Assembly (NCBI GenBank): GCA_944381075.1
Contig: CALWJT010000045.1
Span: 1-46,216 of the forward strand
Source: an uncultured Clostridia bacterium
GTDB lineage: Bacteria > Bacillota > Clostridia > Oscillospirales > CAG-272
Length of the DNA: 46,216 nucleotides
Direction: 5' to 3'
The notes beneath the pieces were generated by a model. It worked only from the letters and a program-made list of their open reading frames with translations, was not told where the DNA came from and searched no databases. Made by a program: the position numbers and the translations under genes. How positions within the stretch are numbered: position 1 is the stretch's first letter; the number at the start of each line of letters is the position of its first letter. Positions 36,107 through 44,315 of the stretch are shown one piece after another.

Positions 36107-36216
36107 TAAAAAAACAAACCGCAAAAGCGGTTTGTAAAATGTCCATCGACAGGTTGGAAAACCAACAAGGGAAACTCCCATATTCAACATGGAAAATATA
36201 TAAAAGAAGTTAGGCT
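36107..36216 (-). ncRNA. Putative guide-like ncRNA divergent from the Cas9-derived gene
   Basis: A short minus-strand transcription unit of about 110 nt. A perfect promoter (36251-36223) precedes it. From 5' to 3' it has an AT-rich segment without stable pairing (36216-36180), then hairpins GGGA/TCCC (36179-36169), GTTGG/CCAAC (36166-36153) and TGTC/GACA (36151-36140). It ends with a 9-bp perfect terminator stem ACAAACCGC/GCGGTTTGT (36135-36114) plus T6. The order of unpaired 5' end, hairpins and terminator is that of a single-guide RNA for Cas9. No repeat:antirepeat duplex of the usual length is visible, so the identification rests on architecture and location. Confidence 0.6.
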
Positions 36217-36222
36217 GGTAAT

Positions 36223-36251
36223 AGTATATAACATAATTTGAAAGATGTCAA
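36223..36251 (-). promoter_or_regulatory. Consensus promoter of the guide-like ncRNA
   Basis: On the minus strand, TTGACA (36251-36246), a 17-base spacer and TATACT (36228-36223). It lies directly against the ribosome-binding site of the divergent Cas9-derived gene (AGAAGGG, 36252-36258). I see no equally good plus-strand promoter; CATAAT at 36232-36237 with TTAGGC at 36210-36215 is a weak candidate. Confidence 0.85.
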
Positions 36252-36266
36252 TAGAAGGGTAAAAAA

Positions 36267-38066
36267 ATGTCGAATTATTTGATAGGTCTTTTTATCGGTT
36301 TGCATGAGGTCGGATATTCTGTGTGCGACGAGGGCGGAAGGCTGCTGCGGTTCAAGGGAGAAAACATGTGGGGCGTTTCCAGAATACGCTCTGCGCTGAC
36401 GGGAGAGGAATCTGCGTTTCAGACGGACTGGATCCGGCCTTTGCAGGCGTATTTTTCTCCTGCGGTCATGGGTTCCGATCCGGCGTTTTTTGAGCGTGTC
36501 CAGCAGGGCGGCTATGACAAAAGAAACGCTTGGCCTTTGCTGTCCGGCTCGGCCTCTAAGATAAAAGAATGGAAAAAGCAATATCCTACCGTGTATCATT
36601 TGCGGGAAAGGCTGGCGCATGAGAAAAACGGAGAGGATGCAAGGCTTGTATACCTTGCGCTGCATCATATCCTCAAGCGCGGCGGCTCTCCCGGCCAAGG
36701 AATTCGCACTTATGAAAAACATAAGGAAGATCTTGCTTTTTTAAAGAAAGTTTATCGAAAGTATGCACCGAAGCGATATTCGCCGATGTTTCATCATGCC
36801 AATCCGTGCGCCAATTATGTTGGATACAGAGCCATGCCGCCGGTGTGTACGAAGCAGGCGTTTTATGACCGGATCCGCGCGGAGCTTGCCGGACCGCGCC
36901 GGTTTGCGCCGGAGCTTCTGCGATGCTTCTCAGAAATCGAGAACGCGACTTTCCTGCCGCGTGCCGGGGACTTTTCTTCCTATGAACCGCCGGCGGCATG
37001 GGAGGTATCGCAGATCCTTGAAAATCAGGGCCGGACAAATCCCTTTTTCAGACGGGAGCGGCGGGATATCGAATCCTTGTGCGGCGGCCGGCGCATGAAT
37101 TGGATTTCAGAGCGGCGGAAGGAGGCGCGCGACTGTGTACGCGGAATGGTCAAAGAGATCGTAAAAATACAGGGCGCAGAACCGAAGCGCATTTTTATCG
37201 CTTATCATGCCGAATATGAAGAAAAAACGGCGGCGGCTGTTTCGCCGTTTCCCGTGAACGAAATCTGCCGGTGTCCGATATTTCTTGTCGGTACGGATTT
37301 TTTGGAAAAAGCCAAAGCGATATTCGGTCTGACGGACAGCCGGGCGGTCAATGACTATTTTTTTGCTCAGAACGCTTTTGCCGTTTCGATGCTCGGCGAT
37401 TGTGTGGTTTCCGATATGGCAGGAACCAAGCCTCGTGGAGGGATGCAGCCGCTGGGGAGGGAAAAATGTGCGGTCCCAGATCCCGCGGTGATTCTGCGTC
37501 ATCCTGAACTGGCAGAGAAAATCAGGCGTACCTTTGCTTATAAGAGCTTTTTTGAGTCGGGGCTCCCGCAGACGTCCCTGCGATATGAGCAAGGGATGCG
37601 GGCACGGCATGCCGGCGCAGATGTATGGGAAAAGGAAAACGGCAGATTGGAGAGGATCCTTTATGATGGAACGGAATATGGCGTGTTGGCGTCTGGAGAA
37701 CTGGTTTGTCTTACGCAGATCATGCTGCCGGCACGTTTGATAGATTTGTTAAATCTGGTCCTTGAAAAGAAAGAAATCCCCACAGAGGCGGAGCTTGTCG
37801 CTTTATACGAAGAGCTGCTGGACAAAGCGGAAAGATTCATCCCGTTTTACAAGCATACCAAAGCTTTTTCGGATGCTTTGCGGACATGGTTTTCCGCTTT
37901 GCCTGCTGAGGATAAACGAAGGTCGATCATTTCTCTGCTTCAGGGAGTGCAGGCGGGACGACCGTGCGGCATTTTTATCGAACATCTGCCTTTGGACCGT
38001 GTGATGCGTATCGATCGCTCCATTACGGGGATGTTTGAACAAAAAAGAAAGCTGGCGTCTACATAG
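36267..38066 (+). CDS. Cas9-derived protein, HNH-less and RuvC-inactivated
   Basis: An intact 599-residue ORF with AGAAGGG eight bases before its ATG. It aligns by eye with Cas9 from end to end. RuvC-I reads YLIGLFIGLHEVGYSV (F9 where Cas9 has Asp10). A typical FKGENMWGV follows, then a shortened bridge helix with few arginines. REC-like parts are KKQYPTVYHLRERL, LVYLALHHILK and YEKHKEDLAFLKKVYRKY. RuvC-II reads PKRIFIAYHAE (A312 for Glu762). The HNH domain is absent. RuvC-III reads NDYFFAQNAF (F366 and N369 for His983 and Asp986). The C-terminus keeps a WED/PI-like region ending RSITGMFEQKRKL. It should not cut DNA; RNA-guided binding is possible. GC content matches the host, and no cas1, cas2 or array is nearby. 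Confidence 0.88.
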   Translation: MSNYLIGLFIGLHEVGYSVCDEGGRLLRFKGENMWGVSRIRSALTGEESAFQTDWIRPLQAYFSPAVMGSDPAFFERVQQGGYDKRNAWPLLSGSASKIKEWKKQYPTVYHLRERLAHEKNGEDARLVYLALHHILKRGGSPGQGIRTYEKHKEDLAFLKKVYRKYAPKRYSPMFHHANPCANYVGYRAMPPVCTKQAFYDRIRAELAGPRRFAPELLRCFSEIENATFLPRAGDFSSYEPPAAWEVSQILENQGRTNPFFRRERRDIESLCGGRRMNWISERRKEARDCVRGMVKEIVKIQGAEPKRIFIAYHAEYEEKTAAAVSPFPVNEICRCPIFLVGTDFLEKAKAIFGLTDSRAVNDYFFAQNAFAVSMLGDCVVSDMAGTKPRGGMQPLGREKCAVPDPAVILRHPELAEKIRRTFAYKSFFESGLPQTSLRYEQGMRARHAGADVWEKENGRLERILYDGTEYGVLASGELVCLTQIMLPARLIDLLNLVLEKKEIPTEAELVALYEELLDKAERFIPFYKHTKAFSDALRTWFSALPAEDKRRSIISLLQGVQAGRPCGIFIEHLPLDRVMRIDRSITGMFEQKRKLAST

Positions 38067-38325
38067 CGAAAGTGCGCCGCCGACATTGGATAAGGAGGTT
38101 TTGTCCTCCCGCCTGCTTTTTAGCGCTTGGATTTATATCGTTCCGGAAAGCGGCGGCCGGGGCATGATGGAAGCTTTTCTTTTTCCTCCGCTGCCAACCG
38201 AATGAAAATGTTTTTGGCTCATTCTGTATAAATCGCCGAAAATTGCGGAAAATATCATTGAAAATATTTCAAATATTTGACTCGGTAAATGCCGATGACT
38301 TTGATGATACGGAGGATTATATAGA

Positions 38326-38877
38326 ATGAAAGCCACTGGAATTGTAAGAAGAATTGACGATCTCGGCAGAGTCGTAATTCCAAAAGAGATAAGGCGCACG
38401 ATGCGCATCCGTGAAGGGGATCCGCTTGAGATCTATACGGACAGGGAAGGAGAGGTCATTTTTAAAAAGTATTCTCCGATCGGCGAGCTGATGGATTTTG
38501 CGGCAGGATATGCGGAGACGCTCTATAAGACCTGCAATATTCCGGTCGCTGTTTGCGACAAGGACTGCATCATCGCCTGTGCCGGTATTTCCAAAAAGGA
38601 ATTTTTGGAAAAGAAAAATTCTGCCGAGCTGGACGCGATCATTGAGGGCCGCAGCCTTTATACGGCAAACCATGCGGAGGAGAAGATCTTTTTAACGGAT
38701 GATACGAAAAATCATTATGTCTCCTGTGCGATGCCGATCTTTGCCGAAGGGGATGTGATCGGCTGCGTCGCGTCGGTCGGAAGCACTGACGGAAAATCCG
38801 AAATGCTGGGGACCGATACGGAGGTCAAGCTGATCCAGACGGCAGCCGGCTTCCTCGGACGCCAGCTGGAATCGTAA
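38326..38877 (+). CDS. spoVT: Stage V sporulation protein T (AbrB-GAF regulator)
   Basis: SpoVT is the forespore transcription regulator. The N-terminal AbrB-type swapped-hairpin DNA-binding domain (MKATGIVRRIDDLGRVVIPK, then EIRRTMRIREGDPLEIYTD) is followed by a GAF-like domain (about residues 57-180). It has 183 residues, the family length. GGAGG precedes the ATG by about 12 bases. The 260-base region before it has no gene. Confidence 0.96.
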   Translation: MKATGIVRRIDDLGRVVIPKEIRRTMRIREGDPLEIYTDREGEVIFKKYSPIGELMDFAAGYAETLYKTCNIPVAVCDKDCIIACAGISKKEFLEKKNSAELDAIIEGRSLYTANHAEEKIFLTDDTKNHYVSCAMPIFAEGDVIGCVASVGSTDGKSEMLGTDTEVKLIQTAAGFLGRQLES

Positions 38878-38901
38878 GAAGATTCCTGCCGCCGGAATAC
38901 A

Positions 38902-38938
38902 GCAAGGGCCGGAAAGCATTCTGCTTTCCGGCCCTTGC
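38902..38938. terminator. Strong hairpin after spoVT
   Basis: GCAAGGGCCGGAAAGCA / TGCTTTCCGGCCCTTGC, a 17-bp perfect stem with a 3-base loop. There is no T-run after it, so termination efficiency is uncertain. Confidence 0.7.
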
Positions 38939-39099
38939 CTGGTATCGAAGAGAAAATTTTTTCTGTGCTGAAAGGAAAAAACAACAAATTATATGGGAAT
39001 ATCCATACAATTTTTGTTGATTTTGGGCAAATGCAAATTTTTTGTATTTTCCTCATAATTTTGTCATCCGTCGGGAACGCTAAGGGCAAAGGAGGTTAT

Positions 39100-39735
39100 A
39101 TGATGAAAAAATCTTTCATTCGCGCAGGCGTTTTTCTTCTTGCCTGCATTCTTTGCTTTGGAGCTATGACATCGGTGTCCGCCGCTTATGACGATGCCGA
39201 CACGGTTACGCTTTCCGGCTCCGGGTCTGTGTCCGTACCCGCTGATACAGCGGTGATCCGGTTTTGCATTGAGACTCACGGAAAAAGGGAATCGTCCGCC
39301 AAAACACAGAACGATGAGATCCTGGAAGAGGTGAAATCATACGGCGATAACCTCGGCCGAATTTCGGAAGAGTCCTATTGTTCCTTTGAAGACCCCGTCA
39401 GCGGCAGGGTGACGGTTTCCCGCTGTCTGTCGCTGACGACGGAGGACTTGGATTCGGTGACGTCACTTTCCGAACGGCTGATTGAGAGCGGCGTCACTTC
39501 CGTTCAGGGCGTTTGGTATTCTGTGAAGAATATGAAGGCCTTTGAACAGGAGGCGCTTCGGCTTGCCATTCAGAATGCGGAAAGCAAGGCCCAGTCGCTG
39601 GGACTCGGTCTCAGAGTATCGGAGATCAGCGATTATGGCTGTTACCAGCGCTGCGGATGCTTCGGATGTCAGGAGAACGACGGTATGATCACCACCATTG
39701 AATGCAATGTTTCCGTCGTTTATAAGCGCCGGTAA
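39100..39735 (+). CDS. Secreted SIMPL/DUF541 domain protein
   Basis: A 211-residue exported protein. The start is ATG 39100 or 39103, behind a perfect AAAGGAGG. A signal peptide covers about residues 1-28 (ends VSAAYDD). The rest is a SIMPL (DUF541) domain: VTLSGSGSVSVPADTAVIRF, then QNAESKAQSLGLGLRVSEIS. A CGCFGC motif near the C-terminus is unusual for the family. The function of SIMPL proteins is largely unknown. It is convergent with the lipoprotein gene across a shared terminator. Confidence 0.85.
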   Translation: MMKKSFIRAGVFLLACILCFGAMTSVSAAYDDADTVTLSGSGSVSVPADTAVIRFCIETHGKRESSAKTQNDEILEEVKSYGDNLGRISEESYCSFEDPVSGRVTVSRCLSLTTEDLDSVTSLSERLIESGVTSVQGVWYSVKNMKAFEQEALRLAIQNAESKAQSLGLGLRVSEISDYGCYQRCGCFGCQENDGMITTIECNVSVVYKRR

Positions 39736-39757
39736 GCGCATAGAGCCTGAAGCATGG

Positions 39758-39805
39758 GAAAAAGGCGTCCCCCGCTCCTGCAAGGAGCGGGGGACGCCTT
39801 TTTAT
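39758..39805. terminator. Bidirectional terminator between SIMPL and lipoprotein genes
   Basis: AAAAAGGCGTCCCCCGCTCC / GGAGCGGGGGACGCCTTTTT, a 20-bp perfect stem around TGCA with A-run and T-run ends. It serves both convergent genes. Confidence 0.95.
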
Positions 39806-39814
39806 TCCGATAAA

Positions 39815-40801
39815 TTATACGCCTGTATGCGGCTCGTAAAGGAGTTCTCCATATCGGTTATAGAGATGCGGTGTCCCATCTTCGATCTCCACATAGAAAT
39901 TCTCGTTGTCGGGGGATACGGAAAGCTCCGTGAGGTTCGGCGGCAGGGCTCCCTTGTCGATCCGGACAACAGAGGCGGGGATGTGGAGCTTTCTTACGCC
40001 GCTGCATCCGCTGAGAGCGGCTTCCTTGACGGCGAGCAGCCCTTCCGGAAGAGTAAGGTTTTGGACATTGGAGCCGTCGAACGCATGAGAGGCGATCATT
40101 TGAGTCCCCTGCGGGACAGCGTAGTCCAGAGAATCCCGCGCGGTCGGATATCTCAGCAGCATGGCGCCATCCTTGGTAAAGAGCACACCGTCCATATCAC
40201 AGTACCATGGATTGTCCTCCGCCACGTAAATCCCCTTTTTTACGGATAGCAGATACCCTTGGAAATCCTCGGCATTTTCATATCCGGTGCCGAGAATTTG
40301 CAGGGAGGCCGGCAGATACAGCTCCTCTAAGGTCGTTTTCAGCCCGATCGGGAAATTGGGATCCAGACCTTCGATCCCTTCGCTTAATACGAGCTTTTTG
40401 ACGCCGGAAAGATAGTAGAGCGCCTTTGAGGAAATTTTGGAGATCCGCCATATTTTCCCGTCGGAGTCTTCGATGGCGGCCGGAATGACAAGCTCCTCTT
40501 TTTCGGTGGAAATATCGACAAGCGATATTCCGCTGGTCAGGGAATATTCAAACGTATATTCGGCGCCGTCATACGTAAGCGTTTTGGTGAAAAAATGCTG
40601 AGGCTCCGAGGTTTCGATCGGTTCGGAGGAGGCCTCCGGCGTCTGCGAGGTATCCGCCGTGGATGCGGCAGGCTCCGTGCCGGCGGTCTCGAGCGGGCGG
40701 GAGGCCGATGTGGTCTGCGTTTGCTCGGCGCATCCGGCGGACAGGCAGCATACGGCGGCCAGCGTACAGCATAAAACGAAGGAAACGATGCGTTTTAACA
40801 T
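39815..40801 (-). CDS. Leucine-rich-repeat (BspA-like) lipoprotein
   Basis: A 328-residue predicted lipoprotein. The signal peptide ends in a lipobox LSAGC (Cys24). A Thr/Ser/Glu-rich linker (about residues 27-68) is followed by BspA-type leucine-rich repeats (for example LYLPASLQILG, LTLPEGLLAVKEAALSGCSG, LHIPASVVRIDKGALPPNL). GAGG precedes the ATG on the minus strand. It is likely a surface-exposed binding protein; the ligand is unknown. It lies 26 bases downstream of the two minus-strand fragments and may share their transcript. Confidence 0.82.
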   Translation of the reverse strand: MLKRIVSFVLCCTLAAVCCLSAGCAEQTQTTSASRPLETAGTEPAASTADTSQTPEASSEPIETSEPQHFFTKTLTYDGAEYTFEYSLTSGISLVDISTEKEELVIPAAIEDSDGKIWRISKISSKALYYLSGVKKLVLSEGIEGLDPNFPIGLKTTLEELYLPASLQILGTGYENAEDFQGYLLSVKKGIYVAEDNPWYCDMDGVLFTKDGAMLLRYPTARDSLDYAVPQGTQMIASHAFDGSNVQNLTLPEGLLAVKEAALSGCSGVRKLHIPASVVRIDKGALPPNLTELSVSPDNENFYVEIEDGTPHLYNRYGELLYEPHTGV

Positions 40802-40826
40802 AAAGGATACCTCTCTTTCTTTTCAT

Positions 40827-41156
40827 TCAGGAATAGGAAACGGATGCTGCTATGGTATAACGGATATAAGAGGAATAGGGCTCGCCAAGCTGCGTGTTCA
40901 TGGGGACCAGCGTGACGGATTCGGCAAGCGCTCCTCCAAATCTTTCCTGCTGTATCGTGATTCTCCCCGACTGGAGGGGCAAATCCTGTACGTCGTAATG
41001 CCCGTATGACTCTCTTATCATTTTACATACAAAATAGGCATTGTTTGTGGAGGTAAGGTCTATGGTGACCGTTAGGGTCTGAGGTGTGCTTATGTCCGCC
41101 GTGAACCTCTCTGGTAGTGTACAGAGGCTGTCGTCAAACTTTTTGTTCCGTTTCAA
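40827..41156 (-). pseudogene. Fragment resembling the C-terminus of a secreted protein
   Basis: A 109-codon minus-strand frame opening with TTG. It is rich in beta-strand-like pattern (LTVTIDLTSTNNAYFVCKMI; LPLQSGRITIQQERFG; VTLVPMNTQLG), which I associate with tails of large clostridial surface proteins. It has no ribosome-binding site of its own and overlaps the previous frame by four bases. Probably the downstream half of a frameshifted gene together with 41153-41383. Confidence 0.4.
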
Positions 41157-41383
41157 TTGGCGCCGGGCATCGAAAAATCGTTGATTCCGATGGTCGAACC
41201 ATTCTCGATGCTTCTATCCCAATCGGCCGGGAGGTCCGAATAGAAGTAAGCGGGCTTATAATTATTGACGACAAATTCGGCGAATCGCTCCTCAAAGGTT
41301 TCATTCTCGCCCATTTGTTGAAGAGCAGCTTCTACCACCTCAGAATCGTTAAGCGTGGTGCTTGTTAAGGAATCCGATAACAT
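41153..41383 (-). pseudogene. Upstream half of the same decayed secreted protein
   Basis: A 76-codon frame (MLSDSLTSTTLNDSEVVEA...), ending ENGSTIGINDFSMPGAN. Its end aligns with where the next frame takes up a plausible continuation, so a frameshift near 41153 is likely. No signal peptide is present, so the N-terminal part of the original protein is missing. AAGGA lies about 11 bases before the ATG, so translation as a small protein cannot be excluded. Confidence 0.4.
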
Positions 41384-42323
41384 GGCTCTTTTATTCCTTG
41401 CCGGCTATGATGCGGGTGAAAACGCGCCATCTCCCTTTTGGCTATATGTGGCGTCGGGGAAAAAACAGGCAGGGGACAGATATATAAAATATAGTTTTTG
41501 TATCTGTTTTTGTGGGATTCTGTATCCTATTATAAACCATTGGTTTTGCGAAAAAACGCGAATCCTGTCGAATAAGCTAAATCGATCACATGCAAAATTA
41601 TGGTTTGCTCTCTGATTGAGGAAGACATTTCTATGTCGGTCCAATGTGCGAGGCCAAAGGGTTTGCTGGAAACTGTGATGACAGCCGCCGAGAATGAAAT
41701 GGCAGAGCCATCCAGTATATTTTGACTGGTTAAATTTATATTGGTATGTTTGTATGGGGAAAAGGAGAATATTGTGAGCCCTTGGCAGGTATGGATACCT
41801 TTAACGCTAACGCTATTCAGAAGCCATTTTAATCAAAAGTATTTGAACTGTTGCCGTCTAATGGACGATTGACTTCCGATTCTTAAATAATGATAAATAA
41901 AATTCAATGAATTCCCATATTTACGTAATTTTTCAAAATATACATTTTGATGTCTAAAAAGTCATTGAAAAAATATCACGAATTATGTATAATATTCGTG
42001 ACATATGATGGGAGATGCTTCTTTGGGTAGTAGATAGATGGAACAAATACACACATAGGCGCTATCGATGTAAAAATAAAACCTATTTTCTTTATTTTAT
42101 GGATAATAACATCATGTAGAAGCAATGCTCTGCGCGTAAGGGAGTTATCTAATCCAAGTTCTGTAATTTAGTTCCATATTGGCAACGGGCCATAGAGAAC
42201 GTATGAATGAAATCCAATTGGGCTTGCGTTTCAGCTGGAATGAATAAGCGTTTCATTTGGCAATATCTTAGCTAGGGAAAATATAGTTTGAATTTGAGTA
42301 AAGGAAATAAAAGGAGGATGCTT
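41384..42323. other. AT-rich intergenic region at the island edge
   Basis: About 940 bases of low GC with no convincing gene. The longest open frame (41355-41615, plus) has no ribosome-binding site and an unlikely composition. A 34-codon frame at 42015-42119 is also unconvincing. It contains a consensus promoter with an inverted repeat at 41965-42001. The composition change suggests an acquired segment begins here. Confidence 0.55.
41965..42001 (+). promoter_or_regulatory. Promoter with overlapping operator-like inverted repeat
   Basis: TTGAAA at 41965-41970, a 17-base spacer and TATAAT at 41988-41993. An inverted repeat TCACGAAT (41976-41983) / ATTCGTGA (41994-42001) brackets the -10 box, the usual place for a repressor site. 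It would drive the restriction-modification pair after a leader of about 320 bases. Confidence 0.6.
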
Positions 42324-44315
42324 ATGAATAACGAACGACGGCTGATGGTAAATATATTGAGCCTTACCTCTGGTATAGATCCGGACATACTAAAATGTCT
42401 GTTATTGATTCGGTATATCGCAGCATCAGATGAGGAGCGGTGTTCGAGCAAAGCGATAAAATGCAATAACGGAGAAACGATGTGGAACATGATAGTGCAA
42501 GAGGCACACAAGACGGATGGACACATTCTTTCTGCAATAAGATTTGCCATCGATCAAATACAATCCGATTTGTTGTTTGCCGAAAAGATGGCTAAACGTT
42601 TGTGCACGGTTGCAGTAGATGAGTATACACTGAAAGACATCATACATCTGCTCTCAAATATGCCAGCAGATTACGACACCCTGTCTGCTATTTTCGAGTA
42701 TCATCTGGCTCGGGAAGTGCGGACCGGTTCGCCCAGCTCCGGTGATTTTTATACACCTAAACAAGTTGTTCAGTTCATGACAGAGCTGCTGGAAATTGAA
42801 CATGATGGAAAAGTATACGATCCTTGTTGTGGGAGCGGTGCAATGCTGTGCGGCGCAGCCCTTGCTCATCCCGACAAAAAACTACTGTTATATGGACAAA
42901 CACTCGATTGGGAAGCTTTTTTGAATTGTCAAATGAACCTTATGCTGCATGGTCTTTCTGCGGATTTAGGGAGAGATCCAGCCAATACACTTCTGAAGGA
43001 TATTCATACAGAACAATGCTTTGATTATATTCTCACAAATCCGCCGTTTAACTCTTCCGATTGGTGCAAAAACGATAATGTGGACGGGAATGTGCATTGG
43101 CGGTATGGATGTCCTCCGCAAAAAAACGCTAATTATGCGTGGCTCCAGCACATCATTGGTCACTTGTCCCCCAATGGACGCGCGGTTATACTGTTGCCGA
43201 ATGGAACGTTAACAACTCAGAATCTTACAGAAAGCAAGATCCGGAAGCAAATTCTTCTTGATGGACGGATTGAAGCGATCCTTGCACTTCCGGCTGGCCT
43301 TTTTTACGGGACAAAGATTCCCTGCTGTGCATGGATTATACGCGGTGCCTGCGCACACAAAACGGTTCTTTTTGTTGATGCAAGGCAGCGAAATCTTCTT
43401 GGGCAGCAGGACGGCAAAAAAATTTCTGACCTTTTATGCCAATACCGGCATGGCAAGCGACTTGAAGCAACAGAATGGTATGCCGCTGCATCCATAGAGG
43501 AAATTGCTCAAAAAAATTATGTTTTGAGTCCCAATTTTTACACACTACAAAGAAAAATCTCGTTACCTTCATTTGAGCAAATATCAGAAGAATTCAATAC
43601 ATCGATAGATAGATTGTGCAGCCGAATTCCGGCATCTCCGCTCTGTGAGAGCATCAAAAATTGGAAAACAAAAAACCTCCCTGAAGATTGGAGCGAAGTG
43701 TATTTATCCGAGTTATATAATATTTTTGGAGGTGTATGCGCGAATAAAGATGCCTTGGGGAGGGGCACTCCTATGGTCGACGTAAAAACTGTTATTCACC
43801 ATGTATTCCTGCCGGACGCTCTTCCTGCCTGCGTTGAGCTGCCGGCTGGAGATGCTCCTAAATATTACATCAAACGCGGAGATGTATTGTTGAATCGAAC
43901 CAGCGAGACCATAGATGAGTTGGCCTGCTGTAGTATAGCGTTAGAAGACCGAGCTGCAGTATATGGAGCTTATCTAAAACGTTTACGACCAAGACAAGAC
44001 GATCAGGTCGATCCTCGATATATGGCGGCATACTTTCGCAGCAAGATATATCGGAAAGAAATTGAGCGAGTTTCTTTTGTTTATACAACGCGGGCGAATA
44101 TCAACCTTCATCAACTTTCGATGATACGTTTATATTATCCTGATATAAGGTGGCAGCATGCAATTGGAAAAACGCTGTTTTCTGTAATCCATTTGAATCA
44201 AGAACACCCGGATATGAAATTAGAGGGATTAATAAATCATTTTATCGAGACTTTTATTGAGAAGTTTATTACATATCCTGTTTTAATTTTCCAGGAGGGG
44301 AGTGACAAAGGATGA
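42324..44315 (+). CDS. Type I-like DNA methyltransferase fused to a specificity domain (HsdM-HsdS)
   Basis: A 663-residue protein. The start is ATG 42324, six bases after AAGGAGG; ATG 42318 overlaps that site. The N-terminal part is helical. It is followed by an HsdM-type N6-adenine methyltransferase: SGDFYTPKQVVQFM, motif I YDPCCGSGAML (about residues 165-175) and motif IV NPPF (about 239-242). From about residue 440 a single target-recognition half-domain follows (VYLSELYNIFGGV, then YYIKRGDVLLNRTSE, then NLHQLSMIRLYYPDI), like half of an HsdS. It overlaps the HNH gene by four bases (ATGA). No HsdR motor is present. GC is well below the host genes. Confidence 0.87.
   Translation: MNNERRLMVNILSLTSGIDPDILKCLLLIRYIAASDEERCSSKAIKCNNGETMWNMIVQEAHKTDGHILSAIRFAIDQIQSDLLFAEKMAKRLCTVAVDEYTLKDIIHLLSNMPADYDTLSAIFEYHLAREVRTGSPSSGDFYTPKQVVQFMTELLEIEHDGKVYDPCCGSGAMLCGAALAHPDKKLLLYGQTLDWEAFLNCQMNLMLHGLSADLGRDPANTLLKDIHTEQCFDYILTNPPFNSSDWCKNDNVDGNVHWRYGCPPQKNANYAWLQHIIGHLSPNGRAVILLPNGTLTTQNLTESKIRKQILLDGRIEAILALPAGLFYGTKIPCCAWIIRGACAHKTVLFVDARQRNLLGQQDGKKISDLLCQYRHGKRLEATEWYAAASIEEIAQKNYVLSPNFYTLQRKISLPSFEQISEEFNTSIDRLCSRIPASPLCESIKNWKTKNLPEDWSEVYLSELYNIFGGVCANKDALGRGTPMVDVKTVIHHVFLPDALPACVELPAGDAPKYYIKRGDVLLNRTSETIDELACCSIALEDRAAVYGAYLKRLRPRQDDQVDPRYMAAYFRSKIYRKEIERVSFVYTTRANINLHQLSMIRLYYPDIRWQHAIGKTLFSVIHLNQEHPDMKLEGLINHFIETFIEKFITYPVLIFQEGSDKG

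Noticed and set aside
36267-38066. Calling this gene a working Cas9 nuclease or an IscB
   Set aside because: All RuvC catalytic residues are substituted and HNH is absent. The C-terminal region follows Cas9, not the short IscB layout.
41355-41615. An 86-codon plus-strand ORF in the AT-rich gap
   Set aside because: There is no ribosome-binding site, it partly overlaps the minus-strand remnant, and its composition is unlike a real protein.
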